From assembly GCF_012932965.1 (NCBI RefSeq), contig NZ_JABBXH010000002.1:768623-832622 (forward strand): a DNA stretch of 64,000 nucleotides, written 5' to 3'. Made by a program: the position numbers and the translations under genes. The notes beneath the pieces are model-generated. The model saw only the letters and a program-made list of their open reading frames with translations. It had not been told where the DNA came from and made no database searches. Positions 16,445 to 26,909 of the stretch are shown here, in pieces. Numbering within the stretch: the first letter of the stretch is position 1; every line of letters starts with the position of its first letter. The stretch is from Thalassotalea algicola (lineage in GTDB: Bacteria > Pseudomonadota > Gammaproteobacteria > Enterobacterales > Alteromonadaceae).

Positions 16445-17506
16445 TTACTTTTTAGCCTTGCGTCTTTGTTTTATCGCACTCGCTAAAACTTCAAGCATTT
16501 GCTCACTTGTTGAGAAGTTAACACAAGCATCAGTAATGCTTTGACCATAAGTTTCGGCTTTTCCATCTATCACTTCTTGTCGGCCTTCCACCAAAAAGCT
16601 TTCAATCATTACACCGAAAATTGCAGTTGAACCTTTAGCGATTTGATTTGCTAATTCTTCGCCAACAATGGGTTGGCGATTATGGTCTTTACTACTGTTG
16701 CCATGGCTACAATCAACCATTAATGGTTTGTTAACCCCTGCTTTAAACAAATCATCTTGAGCAGCATTAATATCAGTCAATGAGTAGTTAGGTTTTTTTC
16801 CGCCTCGCAAAATGACATGAGCATGTGGGTTTCCATGTGTCTGGTAAATACACATTTGACCTTTTTTATCTGGAGAATATAGTACGTGCGGCACACTTGA
16901 TGCCTTTATAGCATCGATAGCAATTTTAACATTACCGTCTGTACCGTTTTTAAAACCAACAGGGCAAGAGAGTGCTGATGCTAACTCTCGATGAACTTGG
17001 CTTTCAGTCGTACGCGCGCCGATAGCGCCCCAACTAATTAAATCTGAAATATATTGACCAGTAACCATATCTAAAAACTCGGTACCCGCTGGTAATCCAA
17101 GTTTGTTGATTTCTACAAGTAAGTTACGTGCGAGGTTTAGGCCTTTCGCTACATGGAACGATTTATCTAAATCGGGATCACTGATTAACCCTTTCCAGCC
17201 AACTGTTGTTCTGGGCTTCTCAAAATATACGCGCATAACTATAAGCAATTCTCGCTCATATTTGTCATGGAGTACTTTTAATTGTCTAGCATAATCCAAG
17301 GCGGCTTCAGGGTCGTGAATAGAGCAAGGACCTATTACTACAACTAAACGATCATCTTCTTTATTAATGATGTTTTCAATTTGAATGCGGCTATCTAGGA
17401 TAAAGTTTGCTGTTTCGTTATCAAGCGGTATTTGCTCAGCAAGCTCTGCAGGCGACGCTAAATTCTCAATTAGCGTTGTTCTAATTTCGTCTGTTTTTAT
17501 TGTCAT
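16445..17506 (-). CDS. aroH: 3-deoxy-7-phosphoheptulonate synthase, AroH-like
   Basis: A 353-residue class I DAHP synthase that condenses phosphoenolpyruvate with erythrose 4-phosphate, the first step of the shikimate pathway. The conserved blocks IGPCSIHD, FEKPRTTVGWKGLISDPDLD, GARTTESQVHRELAS and GFKNGTDG are all present. The N-terminus (TDEIRTTLIENLASPAEL) and EFLDMVTGQYISDLISWGAIG resemble E. coli AroH more than AroF or AroG. It lies beside ppsR and ppsA, as aroH does in E. coli. AroH is tryptophan-sensitive in E. coli; retention of that control here is not shown. Confidence 0.93.
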   Translation of the reverse strand: MTIKTDEIRTTLIENLASPAELAEQIPLDNETANFILDSRIQIENIINKEDDRLVVVIGPCSIHDPEAALDYARQLKVLHDKYERELLIVMRVYFEKPRTTVGWKGLISDPDLDKSFHVAKGLNLARNLLVEINKLGLPAGTEFLDMVTGQYISDLISWGAIGARTTESQVHRELASALSCPVGFKNGTDGNVKIAIDAIKASSVPHVLYSPDKKGQMCIYQTHGNPHAHVILRGGKKPNYSLTDINAAQDDLFKAGVNKPLMVDCSHGNSSKDHNRQPIVGEELANQIAKGSTAIFGVMIESFLVEGRQEVIDGKAETYGQSITDACVNFSTSEQMLEVLASAIKQRRKAKK

Positions 17507-17522
17507 TAAACACTTGGTTTTT

Positions 17523-17540
17523 TCGCTTGTTCACAAGCGA
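17523..17540. promoter_or_regulatory. Perfect 8-bp hairpin in the aroH leader
   Basis: TCGCTTGT (17523-17530) and ACAAGCGA (17533-17540) form a perfect palindrome with a two-base gap, 17 bases upstream of the aroH start. It does not resemble the E. coli TrpR operator. It may be an operator or an mRNA leader hairpin. Confidence 0.4.
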
Positions 17541-17619
17541 CGAATCAATGACGGCTAACATAACGAAATTCATCGGTGAAGTGAATCAATTTTTCTTTAT
17601 TTTTCTAGGGGTACAGGCA

Positions 17620-17662
17620 TTTATTACCCATATTTGTTCTATGGCAAATTATGGGTAATAAA
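17620..17662. repeat. 13-bp inverted repeat between ppsR and aroH
   Basis: TTTATTACCCATA (17620-17632) and TATGGGTAATAAA (17650-17662) are perfect complements, extended by TTTG/CAAA across a one-base bulge. A strict poly-T tail is missing, so it may be a weak terminator of ppsR, an operator or another folded element. Confidence 0.5.
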
Positions 17663-17684
17663 ACGGTGGAATTATCAACAATAA

Positions 17685-18494
17685 TTAGTACTTGTATCGT
17701 TGTAAGCCTGTTTCAGCTAAAATCTTGGCGGTAATTTCTTCGACCGAGAATTTAGTCGTATTAACAAACGGGATTTTTTCCTTTTTGTAGAGTTTTTCTA
17801 CTTCTCTTAACTCCATTCGGCATTGCCGTGCTGAAGAGTATCGACTATTCGCCATACGGTTATCCCGAATTTCCATAAGTCGATCTGCGTCAATCGTTAA
17901 GCCAAAAATCTTCTTTTTATGTGCCTTTAAAAACTCAGGAAGTCTTAAGTCTTCCAAGTCTTCTTCGGTAAAAGGGTAGTTTGCGGCTTTTACACCGTAT
18001 TGTAGTGCTAAGTATAGCGACGATGGGGTTTTTCCTGAGCGAGAAACACCGACTAAGATAATATCGGCATCTTCATAGTTACTAATATTTGAACCATCAT
18101 CATTAGCCAGTGCATAATTTACTGCATCTATTCGATAATCATAACTATTTTCATGAATACTGTGTGTACGGTGTGCTTTAGGTTTAGCAGCGATACCGAT
18201 TTCTTTCTCAATAGGGCTAACGAAATGTTCGAGAAAGTTGTAAATGACGCCATCACAGCTATCGATTATTTCTCGGATTTCGTGATTAACAAAAGTGTGA
18301 AAAACTAACGCTGGCTGCCCAGTACGTTTACATGCCGCATTAATTTTGTCTTTTGCTTCTAGCGCTTTTTCAATTGTTTCAACAAAAGAGATGGTGTGAT
18401 GCTCAAATTCTGTTGGAAATAACGATAACAAGGCATGGCCAAAAACTTCTGAAGTTATAGCTGTACCATCGGAAATGTAAAAAGCTGGGCGCAT
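17685..18494 (-). CDS. ppsR: PEP synthase regulatory protein (bifunctional kinase/pyrophosphorylase)
   Basis: A 269-residue DUF299 protein that in E. coli inactivates PEP synthase by ADP-dependent phosphorylation and reactivates it by phosphate-dependent pyrophosphorolysis. The P-loop GVSRSGKTPSSLYLA lies near residue 150, after SYDYRIDAVNYALANDDG. The N-terminus AFYISDGTAITSEVFGHALLS is typical. Its target gene ppsA lies divergently next to it. GAGAG lies seven bases before the ATG. Confidence 0.95.
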   Translation of the reverse strand: MRPAFYISDGTAITSEVFGHALLSLFPTEFEHHTISFVETIEKALEAKDKINAACKRTGQPALVFHTFVNHEIREIIDSCDGVIYNFLEHFVSPIEKEIGIAAKPKAHRTHSIHENSYDYRIDAVNYALANDDGSNISNYEDADIILVGVSRSGKTPSSLYLALQYGVKAANYPFTEEDLEDLRLPEFLKAHKKKIFGLTIDADRLMEIRDNRMANSRYSSARQCRMELREVEKLYKKEKIPFVNTTKFSVEEITAKILAETGLQRYKY

Positions 18495-18700
18495 TTTGAT
18501 CTCTCTTGTGAAAACTTTTAAATATTGTTTTGGTATTTTTAGGCGACAGTGTAGAATGGCGGCGCTTTAAATACCAAATATTTCTATCGCAACATTTGGT
18601 ATGCCAAGAATCAGTATCGAGGTCTATACTCAAGTTGCTTTGACTACAAAGCAGAGTTACTTAACTATAAACTTTAATGACTGATCTTGGAGAATTTGTC

Positions 18701-21076
18701 GTGCAAGAAAACGTACTTTGGTATGAAGCGCTAGGAATGAATGATGTAGACCGCGTAGGTGGCAAGAATGCATCACTCGGTGAAATGATTTCTAATTTGG
18801 CTCACGTTGGCGTTCAAGTGCCTGGTGGCTTTGCTACTACTGCATATGCTTTTAATGAGTTTCTCGAACAAAGTGGTCTAAACGACAAAATCTATCAATT
18901 ATTAGATAAGCTTGATGTTGAAGATATCAATGCCTTAGCTGAATGTGGTGCAACAATTCGTCAGTGGATTATTGATACGCCATTTTTACCTGAGATGCAG
19001 CAAGATATTGAGCAGGCTTATGCTAAGCTCGCCGGAGAGCATGCAGAAGACGCCTCTTTTGCGGTTCGCTCGTCAGCAACGGCTGAAGACATGCCCGACG
19101 CTTCTTTTGCAGGTCAACAAGAAACCTTCCTTAATGTTAAAGGCTTAGATGCAGTTATGACTGCAATTAAGCACGTTTTTGCTTCTTTATTTAACGATAG
19201 AGCGATTTCTTATCGTGTTCATTCTGGATATGACCATCGCGGTGTAGCACTTTCTGCAGGCATTCAACGCATGGTTCGTTCAGATATTGCATCATCAGGT
19301 GTCATGTTCTCTATTGATACGGAATCAGGCTTTGAAGATGTGGTATTCATCACGTCAAGCTATGGCTTAGGTGAAATGGTTGTTCAAGGTGCTGTAAACC
19401 CAGATGAATTCTATGTACATAAACCAACGCTAGCTAAAGGTAACCCAGCTGTTGTTCGTCGTACACTTGGCAGTAAAGCAATAAAAATGATTTACGCTGA
19501 TACACAAGAGCACGGTAAGCAAGTTGAAATAGTAGATATAGACGAAGCCACGTCTAATCAATTTTCGTTAACAGATGACGAAGTGATGGAACTGGCTAAG
19601 CAAGCGGTTATTATCGAAAAGCACTACCAACGTCCTATGGATATTGAGTGGGCAAAAGATGGTTTAGACGGCAAGTTATATATCGTTCAAGCACGCCCAG
19701 AAACAGTAAAAAGCCGTGAAAGTGCTAATGTAATGGAGCAATTCCAATTACAAGGTAGTGCAAATGTTGTCTGTGAAGGCCGCTCAATTGGACATAAGAT
19801 AGGCTCAGGTAAAGCAAAAGTATTGTCGTCATTAGAAGAAATGGACAAAATTCAGCCGGGCGATGTGTTAGTAACCGATATGACGGATCCTGATTGGGAA
19901 CCAATCATGAAACGTGCTTCTGCAATTGTTACAAACCGTGGTGGCCGTACATGTCATGCGGCAATTATAGCGCGTGAAATGGGGATTCCTGCGGTTGTTG
20001 GTTGTGGTGATGCTACCAGTAAAATTCAAACAGGTGATGATGTAACTGTATCTTGTGCGGAAGGTGATACCGGCTTTATTTACGAAGGTAAATTAGAGTT
20101 CTCGGTAACGACGTCACAGGTTGATGAAATGCCAGAACTACCGCTTAAAATAATGATGAACGTAGGTAACCCAGACCGTGCATTTGCTTTTGCTCGCTTA
20201 CCACATGCAGGTATCGGTTTAGCGCGTTTAGAGTTCATTATTAACAAAATGATTGGTGTTCACCCTAAGGCATTACTAAATTTTGATGAACAATCAGCTG
20301 AATTAAAGGAAGAGATTAGCGACATTATTGCGGGTTATGATAACCCTGTAGAGTTTTATATTGCTAAATTGACTGAAGGTATTTCTACACTTGCTGCTGC
20401 ATATTCACCTGAACGCGTGATTGTGCGAATGTCTGACTTTAAATCAAACGAATACGCTAACTTAGTTGGCGGAGAAGAGTTTGAACCTGAAGAAGAAAAC
20501 CCAATGATTGGTTATCGCGGAGCTTCTCGTTATATTTCTGAAGATTTCCGTGATTGTTTTGCGCTTGAATGTGAAGCTATCAAACGTGTTCGTAATGAAA
20601 TGGGCTTAACAAACGTGGAAGTAATGATCCCATTTGTTCGTACGTTAGAGGAAGCGTCGCAGGTAATCGATATCCTAGCTGAACATGACTTAGAGCGTGG
20701 TAAAGACGGCTTAAAAGTGATTATGATGTGTGAATTGCCATCGAATGCACTTTTAGCGGACCAGTTCCTTGACTATTTTGACGGATTTTCAATTGGCTCA
20801 AATGACTTAACCCAATTAACATTAGGCTTAGATAGAGACTCAGGTTTAATTGCTCATTTATTTGATGAACGTAATCCTGCGATCAAGGTGCTGCTGGAAA
20901 TGGCGATAAAAGCATGTAAGGCTCGTGGTAAGTACGTTGGTATTTGTGGTCAAGGCCCAAGTGATCATGCTGATTTTGCGGCTTGGCTTGTAGAGCAAGG
21001 TATAGACAGCGTATCGTTAAACCCTGATACTGTTTTACCTACTTGGTTATATTTAGCAGAACAGCACGCTAAATAA
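18701..21076 (+). CDS. ppsA: Phosphoenolpyruvate synthase
   Basis: About 791 residues, close to E. coli PpsA (792). It converts pyruvate, ATP and water to PEP, AMP and phosphate for gluconeogenesis. The N-terminal ATP-grasp part carries [11 protein letters not shown] and [24 protein letters not shown]; the swivelling domain holds the catalytic His in [21 protein letters not shown]; the PEP-binding C-terminus includes [17 protein letters not shown] and [14 protein letters not shown] place the start at the GTG at 18701 (GGAG at 18689-18692), which aligns with E. coli better than the ATG at 18677. Confidence 0.95.
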   Translation: MQENVLWYEALGMNDVDRVGGKNASLGEMISNLAHVGVQVPGGFATTAYAFNEFLEQSGLNDKIYQLLDKLDVEDINALAECGATIRQWIIDTPFLPEMQQDIEQAYAKLAGEHAEDASFAVRSSATAEDMPDASFAGQQETFLNVKGLDAVMTAIKHVFASLFNDRAISYRVHSGYDHRGVALSAGIQRMVRSDIASSGVMFSIDTESGFEDVVFITSSYGLGEMVVQGAVNPDEFYVHKPTLAKGNPAVVRRTLGSKAIKMIYADTQEHGKQVEIVDIDEATSNQFSLTDDEVMELAKQAVIIEKHYQRPMDIEWAKDGLDGKLYIVQARPETVKSRESANVMEQFQLQGSANVVCEGRSIGHKIGSGKAKVLSSLEEMDKIQPGDVLVTDMTDPDWEPIMKRASAIVTNRGGRTCHAAIIAREMGIPAVVGCGDATSKIQTGDDVTVSCAEGDTGFIYEGKLEFSVTTSQVDEMPELPLKIMMNVGNPDRAFAFARLPHAGIGLARLEFIINKMIGVHPKALLNFDEQSAELKEEISDIIAGYDNPVEFYIAKLTEGISTLAAAYSPERVIVRMSDFKSNEYANLVGGEEFEPEEENPMIGYRGASRYISEDFRDCFALECEAIKRVRNEMGLTNVEVMIPFVRTLEEASQVIDILAEHDLERGKDGLKVIMMCELPSNALLADQFLDYFDGFSIGSNDLTQLTLGLDRDSGLIAHLFDERNPAIKVLLEMAIKACKARGKYVGICGQGPSDHADFAAWLVEQGIDSVSLNPDTVLPTWLYLAEQHAK

Positions 21077-21100
21077 CGTTTCCAACAAATAAATATTAAT

Positions 21101-21134
21101 AAAGCCTAAGAATAAAAAGTTCTTAGGCTTTTTT
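21101..21134 (+). terminator. Rho-independent terminator of ppsA
   Basis: AAAGCCTAAGA pairs with TCTTAGGCTTT around a nine-base loop, followed by a run of T, 25 bases after the ppsA stop. Confidence 0.85.
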
Positions 21135-21210
21135 GTCTCTAAGCTCCCATTCACAATTCGGCATGATATACTGACGTCCCCAAGAATTAGGCAAATCAGT
21201 ATAAATCATC

Positions 21211-24200
21211 ATGTTACCTCGGTTAGATCCTGTTGAATTAATTAAACCTATCTATCAAGACTTTATTAACGCGTTAGAACAAACCGCGTTTAAAGGGGAA
21301 ATTAATAGTAAATATAGTGACAGACTTGCTGTCGCAACAGATAACAGTGTGTACCAACAATTACCGCAATTGGTACTACACCCCAGAACTAAACAGGATG
21401 TTCAGCTGATTACTCAACTAGCAAGCCAAGCACGCTTTGATGAAATTAAGTTTAGTGCTAGAGGCGGCGGTACAGGTACTAATGGACAAAGTTTAACGCC
21501 TGGTGTGGTAGTCGATTTATCTAAATTTATGAACCGCATTTTGGAAATTAATATTGAAGAAAATTGGGTACGTGTTGAAGCTGGTGTAGTGAAAGATCAA
21601 CTCAATGACTTCTTACGACCGCATGGATTTTTCTTTTCGCCTGATTTATCTACATCAAATCGCGCTACATTAGGTGGCATGATAAATACTGATGCTTCAG
21701 GGCAGGGGTCTTTAGTATACGGTAAAACCTCGGATCATGTATTAGGGCTAGAGTCAGTTCTTGCTGATGGGAATTTAATTGCTACTGAACCAATGGCAAT
21801 AACTGACGCAGAAGAGTTAGCTAAAGAAAACAGCACGCTTGGCCAAATAACTAAGCAAGTTCTTGAAAGTTGCCGCGATAATCGCGATCTCATTTTAACT
21901 AAGTTTCCACGTTTAAACCGATTCTTGACAGGCTATGATTTAGAACACGTTTTGAATGAAGATTTAAGCCAGTTTGATCTAACCCGGATAATTACTGGAT
22001 CTGAAGGCTCGTTAGCCGTTGTTTGTGAAGCTAAGTTGAACTTAACACCAATTTCGAAAGCTAAAGCGTTGGTGAACATCAAATACGACAGTTTTGATTC
22101 AGCACTAAGACATTCTCCTGATTTAGTCGAAGCACAAGCGACATCAGTCGAAACAATCGACAGTAAAGTATTGAACTTAGCTAAGCAAGACATTGTATGG
22201 CATACCGTTAGCGACTTAATTACTGATGTACCAGGTAAGGTAATGGATGGTCTTAACATAGTTGAGTATAACGATGTTTCTATTAAGGCACTTGAAAACC
22301 GAATCACTAAGTTAGAAGAAATATTAGCCAAAGACATGGAAAGTGATAAAGGGCTGATCGGTTATCAAATTACCTACGACTTACCAAGTATTGGTCGCTT
22401 ATACGCTATGCGCAAAAAAGCTGTTGGTCTATTAGGTAATACCGAAGGTAGTGCTAAACCACTTGCGTTTGCTGAAGATACAGCTGTACCACCAGAAAAT
22501 TTAGCCGATTTTATTGCTGAATTTAGAACATTGTTAGATGATCATAACTTACATTACGGCATGTTTGGTCATGTAGATGCCGGTGTCTTACATGTAAGGC
22601 CAGCGCTTGATATGTGTGATCCAGAGCAAGAAAAACTGCTACGACAAATATCAGATCAGGTAGTCGCTTTAACTGCAAAATATGGCGGTTTGATGTGGGG
22701 AGAGCACGGCAAGGGGTACCGCAGTGAATATGGACCAGAGTTTTTTGGCGAGCAACTTTTTACAGAGCTTAGAAAAGTAAAAACAGCGTTTGATCCAAAA
22801 AATAAAATGAACCCAGGTAAAATATGTACACCAATAGACTCCAGTGAGCAGCTGGTTTCTGTTGATGATAGAAAGCGTGGCTATTTTGATCGTCAAATAT
22901 CTACGCCTGTTAAAACATCGTTTGACTCTGCAATGGGCTGTAACGGTAATGGCTTGTGTTTTAATTACGATACAACAAGTCCTATGTGTCCATCTTCCAA
23001 AGTTACACGTGATCGCCGTCATTCCCCCAAAGGCCGCGCTGGCTTGATGCGTGAATGGTTGCGATTAGTCGAAACCAGTGGCGTAGATATTTTAAAGCTC
23101 GAAAATGATATTAACGGTTGGTCTGTTAAGCGTTTATTAGACAAGCTGTCGAATAAATTTAAGCCAAGTAGTAATGACGACTTTTCTCATGAAGTGATGG
23201 AAGCGATGCAGGGTTGTTTAGCGTGTAAAGCTTGTGCTAGTCAGTGTCCAATAAAAGTAGATGTACCAGACTTTAGGTCTCGTTTTATTAACTTGTACCA
23301 CAGTCGATATTTTAGACCGCTGAAAGATCATTTAGTCGCTAATGTAGAGATACTCGCTCCTATAATGGCTAGGTTTCCAAAACTAACTAATGCTGTTATT
23401 GATAATAAAATTTATAAAAAATTCTCTTCTACATCGATAGGCTATGTTGATACTCCGCTGTTAAGTTACCCAACATTAAAGCAGCGTTTAGCTAATCGTG
23501 ATTTTACGCAATTTAACTTAGAACAATTATCACAGCGTTCACCCGAGCAAAAAGCAAGAACTGTGTTAATAGTGCAAGATCCATTTACTTCGTTTTACGA
23601 TGCTAAGTCCGTCGAAGCGTTAATGGTGCTGGCTAAAAGTATTGGGTTTGACCCGATATTATTGCCATTTAAACCTAATGGCAAACCACAGCATGTAAAA
23701 GGCTTTTTATCTCGTTTTGCTAAAACAGCCGAAAATGCAGCGGAATTTTTAAATAAACTTCATTCGATTGATATTGCTTTGGTGGGGATCGATGCATCGT
23801 TAGCGCTTTGCTATAGAGACGAATATAAACAAATTCTAGGCAAAAAGCGCGGCGAATTTAATGTATTGCTTGCACATGAGTGGTTGTCGGATGTTGTAAA
23901 TACACTTGATGCTAAGCAGTTTAAGGTGAATTCGTCGACCAATTTTAAGTTATTTGCTCATTGTACTGAGAAAACCGCTTTGCCTAAGTCAGAAAGCCAG
24001 TGGCAGCAAATATTTAATCAATTTGGATTAACATTAGACAAAGTCTCTGTTGGTTGTTGTGGTATGGCAGGGACATATGGGCATGAAGCGGTTAATCTAG
24101 ATAACTCTAAAAGCTTGTTTGAAATGAGTTGGCAAGGGCAGTTGAATCATTTAGAAGATCAGCAAGTATTAGCTACTGGTTTTTCTTGTCGCTCTCAATC

Positions 24201-24270
24201 GAAACGGTTGGCAAAGGTAAATGCTAGACATCCTGTAGAAGCACTGGCAGAAATGCTCTCTGCTAATTAG
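21211..24270 (+). CDS. ydiJ: FAD/4Fe-4S D-2-hydroxyacid dehydrogenase, YdiJ type
   Basis: A 1019-residue fusion, almost the length of E. coli YdiJ. It contains an N-terminal FAD-binding PCMH domain (KFSARGGGTGTNGQSL, LGGMINTDASGQGS, GSEGSLAVV), an FAD-oxidase C-terminal domain (GMFGHVDAGVLHVRP, WGEHGKGYR), a ferredoxin-like region with GCLACKACASQCPIKVDVP, and a CCG-type C-terminus (VGCCGMAGTYG). Such enzymes oxidise D-2-hydroxyacids, with D-2-hydroxyglutarate reported for E. coli YdiJ. It has its own short leader behind the ppsA terminator, and shares the local gene order with enterics. A D-lactate-type substrate cannot be excluded. Confidence 0.88.
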   Translation: MLPRLDPVELIKPIYQDFINALEQTAFKGEINSKYSDRLAVATDNSVYQQLPQLVLHPRTKQDVQLITQLASQARFDEIKFSARGGGTGTNGQSLTPGVVVDLSKFMNRILEINIEENWVRVEAGVVKDQLNDFLRPHGFFFSPDLSTSNRATLGGMINTDASGQGSLVYGKTSDHVLGLESVLADGNLIATEPMAITDAEELAKENSTLGQITKQVLESCRDNRDLILTKFPRLNRFLTGYDLEHVLNEDLSQFDLTRIITGSEGSLAVVCEAKLNLTPISKAKALVNIKYDSFDSALRHSPDLVEAQATSVETIDSKVLNLAKQDIVWHTVSDLITDVPGKVMDGLNIVEYNDVSIKALENRITKLEEILAKDMESDKGLIGYQITYDLPSIGRLYAMRKKAVGLLGNTEGSAKPLAFAEDTAVPPENLADFIAEFRTLLDDHNLHYGMFGHVDAGVLHVRPALDMCDPEQEKLLRQISDQVVALTAKYGGLMWGEHGKGYRSEYGPEFFGEQLFTELRKVKTAFDPKNKMNPGKICTPIDSSEQLVSVDDRKRGYFDRQISTPVKTSFDSAMGCNGNGLCFNYDTTSPMCPSSKVTRDRRHSPKGRAGLMREWLRLVETSGVDILKLENDINGWSVKRLLDKLSNKFKPSSNDDFSHEVMEAMQGCLACKACASQCPIKVDVPDFRSRFINLYHSRYFRPLKDHLVANVEILAPIMARFPKLTNAVIDNKIYKKFSSTSIGYVDTPLLSYPTLKQRLANRDFTQFNLEQLSQRSPEQKARTVLIVQDPFTSFYDAKSVEALMVLAKSIGFDPILLPFKPNGKPQHVKGFLSRFAKTAENAAEFLNKLHSIDIALVGIDASLALCYRDEYKQILGKKRGEFNVLLAHEWLSDVVNTLDAKQFKVNSSTNFKLFAHCTEKTALPKSESQWQQIFNQFGLTLDKVSVGCCGMAGTYGHEAVNLDNSKSLFEMSWQGQLNHLEDQQVLATGFSCRSQSKRLAKVNARHPVEALAEMLSAN

Positions 24271-24301
24271 CGCTTTAGCGGCGCTATAAAATATTATGAA
24301 T

Positions 24302-24337
24302 AAAAAAAGGAGCTCATTTAATGGCTCCTTTTTTTAT
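24302..24337. terminator. Bidirectional terminator between ydiJ and the alkaline phosphatase
   Basis: AGGAGC (24308-24313) pairs with GCTCCT (24324-24329), with an A-run before and a T-run after. The genes converge here. Confidence 0.85.
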
Positions 24338-24357
24338 TGCTAGGATATAAAGACAAT

Positions 24358-25728
24358 TTAGTGCTGTCGATATTGTTCTAGTAATTTGAATACTTTTTTA
24401 GCGATATCTGTGTTGTCTTGATGTCCAGCAAACATCTCAGCATGTTTACCTAACGCAATAACAGGAACATCAATAGCCGTATGTCCGCCACTTGTCCAAC
24501 CGGTGTTGGTCCGTGTATCGATAATATGAGTTACTGCTTTTCCTACTATACGATTTGGACGTGGTTTCTTCGCTGACTTTTTTTGTTCGCTGCTTAAAGC
24601 GTTATAAATTGCTATTTGCTCTTCACTTTTCAATTTCGCAATAATTAAATCATTAACTTCTTGTTTGGTTAATTCGAAGTTAAATAATTGATTAGTCAGG
24701 GACGGAGAAATTTCATTCGTAATTAATTGCTTAGTGATTGCTTCTGCCGAATGTTTTTGCAGTTTCAATATATCTGGCTGCCAAACATATTTGCCTTTCG
24801 CTGCTAAAGTTAAACCACCTGTACTATGGTCAGCCGTTAGAATCACAGTCGTATTAGGGTTATTAGCGACGTAGCCTTCTAACAGTTCCATGGTTTTTGC
24901 TAAGTCATCCATTTCAGCCATTGCAGAAGCTATATCATTAGCATGACCTGCCCAATCTACTTGGCTTGCCTCAATTAAAAGAAAGTAACCGTGGCTATTG
25001 TCTAATAGTTTTGTCGCCGTATTGGTAAGTGCCGAAAGCCTATGAGGGTTTTTATCATCTAGTGCCCAAGGTAGACCTTTTTCAGCAAACAATCCTATTG
25101 CTGATTTGCCTTTTTTTAATGATGATAGTTGTTGATACTTATCAATGTATTGAACATTTTCTTGCTTGAATTCTTCTACTAGATTTCGTTCGTCACGAAT
25201 AAAATAAAGCCAACCACCACCGAGTAATACGTCAAACTTAAATTGACCTTCAATGCGATCAATAAAATAACTATCGGCGATATCGTTATAGTTTCTTCTA
25301 TGCTCGTTATGAACAATGTAGGAAGCAGGTGTGGCATGGTTTACTTGAGATGTAACTACTGCACCTGTTTTCATTCCATATGATTTAGCACGCTCTAAAA
25401 CGGTTTCAATAGGTTGCTTATTTACATCTACCGCAATTGCACCATTATATGATTTTATACCCGTTGACAGAGCCGTTGCTCCTGCTGCAGAGTCAGTAAC
25501 ATAACCAGAAACAGGTGCAGGGTAAGTTGAAGCAGAACCAATTTGGTATTTATCAAAAATGGTTTGTTCTACCTGTTCGGTACTTTTGTCATCGTTAAAA
25601 TATCGATAACCGGTAGTAAAAGCTGGGCCCATGCCGTCAGCAACTACCATAATAATATTGTGAGATTCTTGAGACGCTGCAACATTTAAACTTGTCGCTA
25701 AGCAAAGTGATAAAGCAAGTTTACGCAT
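24358..25728 (-). CDS. Exported alkaline phosphatase
   Basis: A 456-residue PhoA-type phosphatase with an N-terminal signal peptide (about residues 1-18, LALSLCLATSLNVAAS). The metal and nucleophile segments are visible: VVADGMGPAF (metal Asp), YVTDSAAGATALSTG (nucleophile Ser in DSA), HATPASY, EASQVDWAGHAND, TADHSTGGL and TGWTSGGHTAIDVPV. It should strip phosphate from nucleotides or other monoesters in the periplasm or outside. The gene starts 11 bases after the EEP-hydrolase gene and is the third in a probable operon headed by the TetR regulator, which links it to nucleotide use. Phosphate-starvation control is not evident in the sequence. Confidence 0.92.
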   Translation of the reverse strand: MRKLALSLCLATSLNVAASQESHNIIMVVADGMGPAFTTGYRYFNDDKSTEQVEQTIFDKYQIGSASTYPAPVSGYVTDSAAGATALSTGIKSYNGAIAVDVNKQPIETVLERAKSYGMKTGAVVTSQVNHATPASYIVHNEHRRNYNDIADSYFIDRIEGQFKFDVLLGGGWLYFIRDERNLVEEFKQENVQYIDKYQQLSSLKKGKSAIGLFAEKGLPWALDDKNPHRLSALTNTATKLLDNSHGYFLLIEASQVDWAGHANDIASAMAEMDDLAKTMELLEGYVANNPNTTVILTADHSTGGLTLAAKGKYVWQPDILKLQKHSAEAITKQLITNEISPSLTNQLFNFELTKQEVNDLIIAKLKSEEQIAIYNALSSEQKKSAKKPRPNRIVGKAVTHIIDTRTNTGWTSGGHTAIDVPVIALGKHAEMFAGHQDNTDIAKKVFKLLEQYRQH

Positions 25729-25739
25729 TATTTATCCAG

Positions 25740-26909
25740 TTACTTAAAGGTTAACTCTACCCAGACCATACGATGATCTGAAGAGGCAGAGCGGCTATCT
25801 ATTAAACGGTATAGTTCATCTTCTTTTGTTGGCCAGAATACGCCACTATCTTTAATTGTCCACCCCGCTTTAGAGGGCAATACATAGTCTGCTCGCATAC
25901 CCCAATATGCAGTATGATATCGACTATTTTCATTTTCTGGTTTATGAAGATCGCCACCTTTACTGCTGGGGTGAGGATCTTGAACTAATTTGTGGTTGAT
26001 GAGCGCTGAGATCCCAGCCTTTATCGCATCACCATCTTTATCTGATGCGTTTAAATCACCAAGTATGACAAATGGATTAGTTGAATCTATTGAACCTTTT
26101 ATGCCTTTATCATCATAAATATAGTTTCCAACCGTGCTATCCAAATAGTCAGCTATAAGGCGAATTTCGTCGTGGTTACGTTTGCCATTTCTATCTTCTG
26201 GACCGTCAAAGACCGGTGGTGTAGGGTGGCTGGCTAACACGTGAATTGTTTTTCCGCCAATAATAACCGGAATGTCCCAGTGTGATTTTGAAGATAAACG
26301 AAACTGTTGCCAAACTTGTTCAGGATAATAACCTTTACCGTCAACCATAGGTTTGAACGCATTAGGCATGTCTTGCCACAAAAACTTTTGAAAAGTGCGA
26401 ATATTATTATGATCTATAGGGTATTTTGACAACAACGCCATACCAAAGTGGCCAGGAAAGTAACCAAACCCATAGGTATCTTGTGGTTGGGTGATTTTTC
26501 CGTCGCTATTAACGTCGACGGTCATTTTGACACCTGTATTAACAGGGCCCTGATAATAATATGGGTAATCTATAGCTGCTTGTTGGTTTTGGCTTTTATT
26601 TAGGTAGTTGCCAATAAAGTTTTTTAATGCAATAGCATTATTGTCTGTTCGATCAAACTCATTTAGCAATATGATATCAGGGTTAACGCGCTGAATAATT
26701 TCCGCTATATTTTTAATTTGCTGATGTTGTTGACTTAATGCTTGGCTAAGCTCATCACCATTTGGCGATTTACCTCTATCTATATAATTTAACGCTTCCA
26801 TACTTACGTTAAACGTTGCTATTTTTATGGTTTGGTTATCCATGGCATAACTTACTGAGCTAGCGAAAATTGTTGTACTAATAATAATGTTTTTAAAAAA
26901 GTGCTTCAT
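25740..26909 (-). CDS. Exported endonuclease/exonuclease/phosphatase-family protein
   Basis: A 389-residue EEP-fold hydrolase with a signal peptide (about 1-22, IIISTTIFASSVSYA). Characteristic blocks are IATFNVSMEA (Asn), PDIILLNEFD (metal Glu), HVLASHPTPPV, ILGDLNASDKDGD (Asp and Asn) and SSDHRMVWVEL (the final Asp-His pair). The family includes nucleases, phosphodiesterases and sphingomyelinases, so the exact substrate is uncertain. Its start overlaps the TetR stop by one base (TAATG), and the phosphatase gene follows. Together they could release nucleosides from extracellular nucleic acid. Confidence 0.82.
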   Translation of the reverse strand: MKHFFKNIIISTTIFASSVSYAMDNQTIKIATFNVSMEALNYIDRGKSPNGDELSQALSQQHQQIKNIAEIIQRVNPDIILLNEFDRTDNNAIALKNFIGNYLNKSQNQQAAIDYPYYYQGPVNTGVKMTVDVNSDGKITQPQDTYGFGYFPGHFGMALLSKYPIDHNNIRTFQKFLWQDMPNAFKPMVDGKGYYPEQVWQQFRLSSKSHWDIPVIIGGKTIHVLASHPTPPVFDGPEDRNGKRNHDEIRLIADYLDSTVGNYIYDDKGIKGSIDSTNPFVILGDLNASDKDGDAIKAGISALINHKLVQDPHPSSKGGDLHKPENENSRYHTAYWGMRADYVLPSKAGWTIKDSGVFWPTKEDELYRLIDSRSASSDHRMVWVELTFK

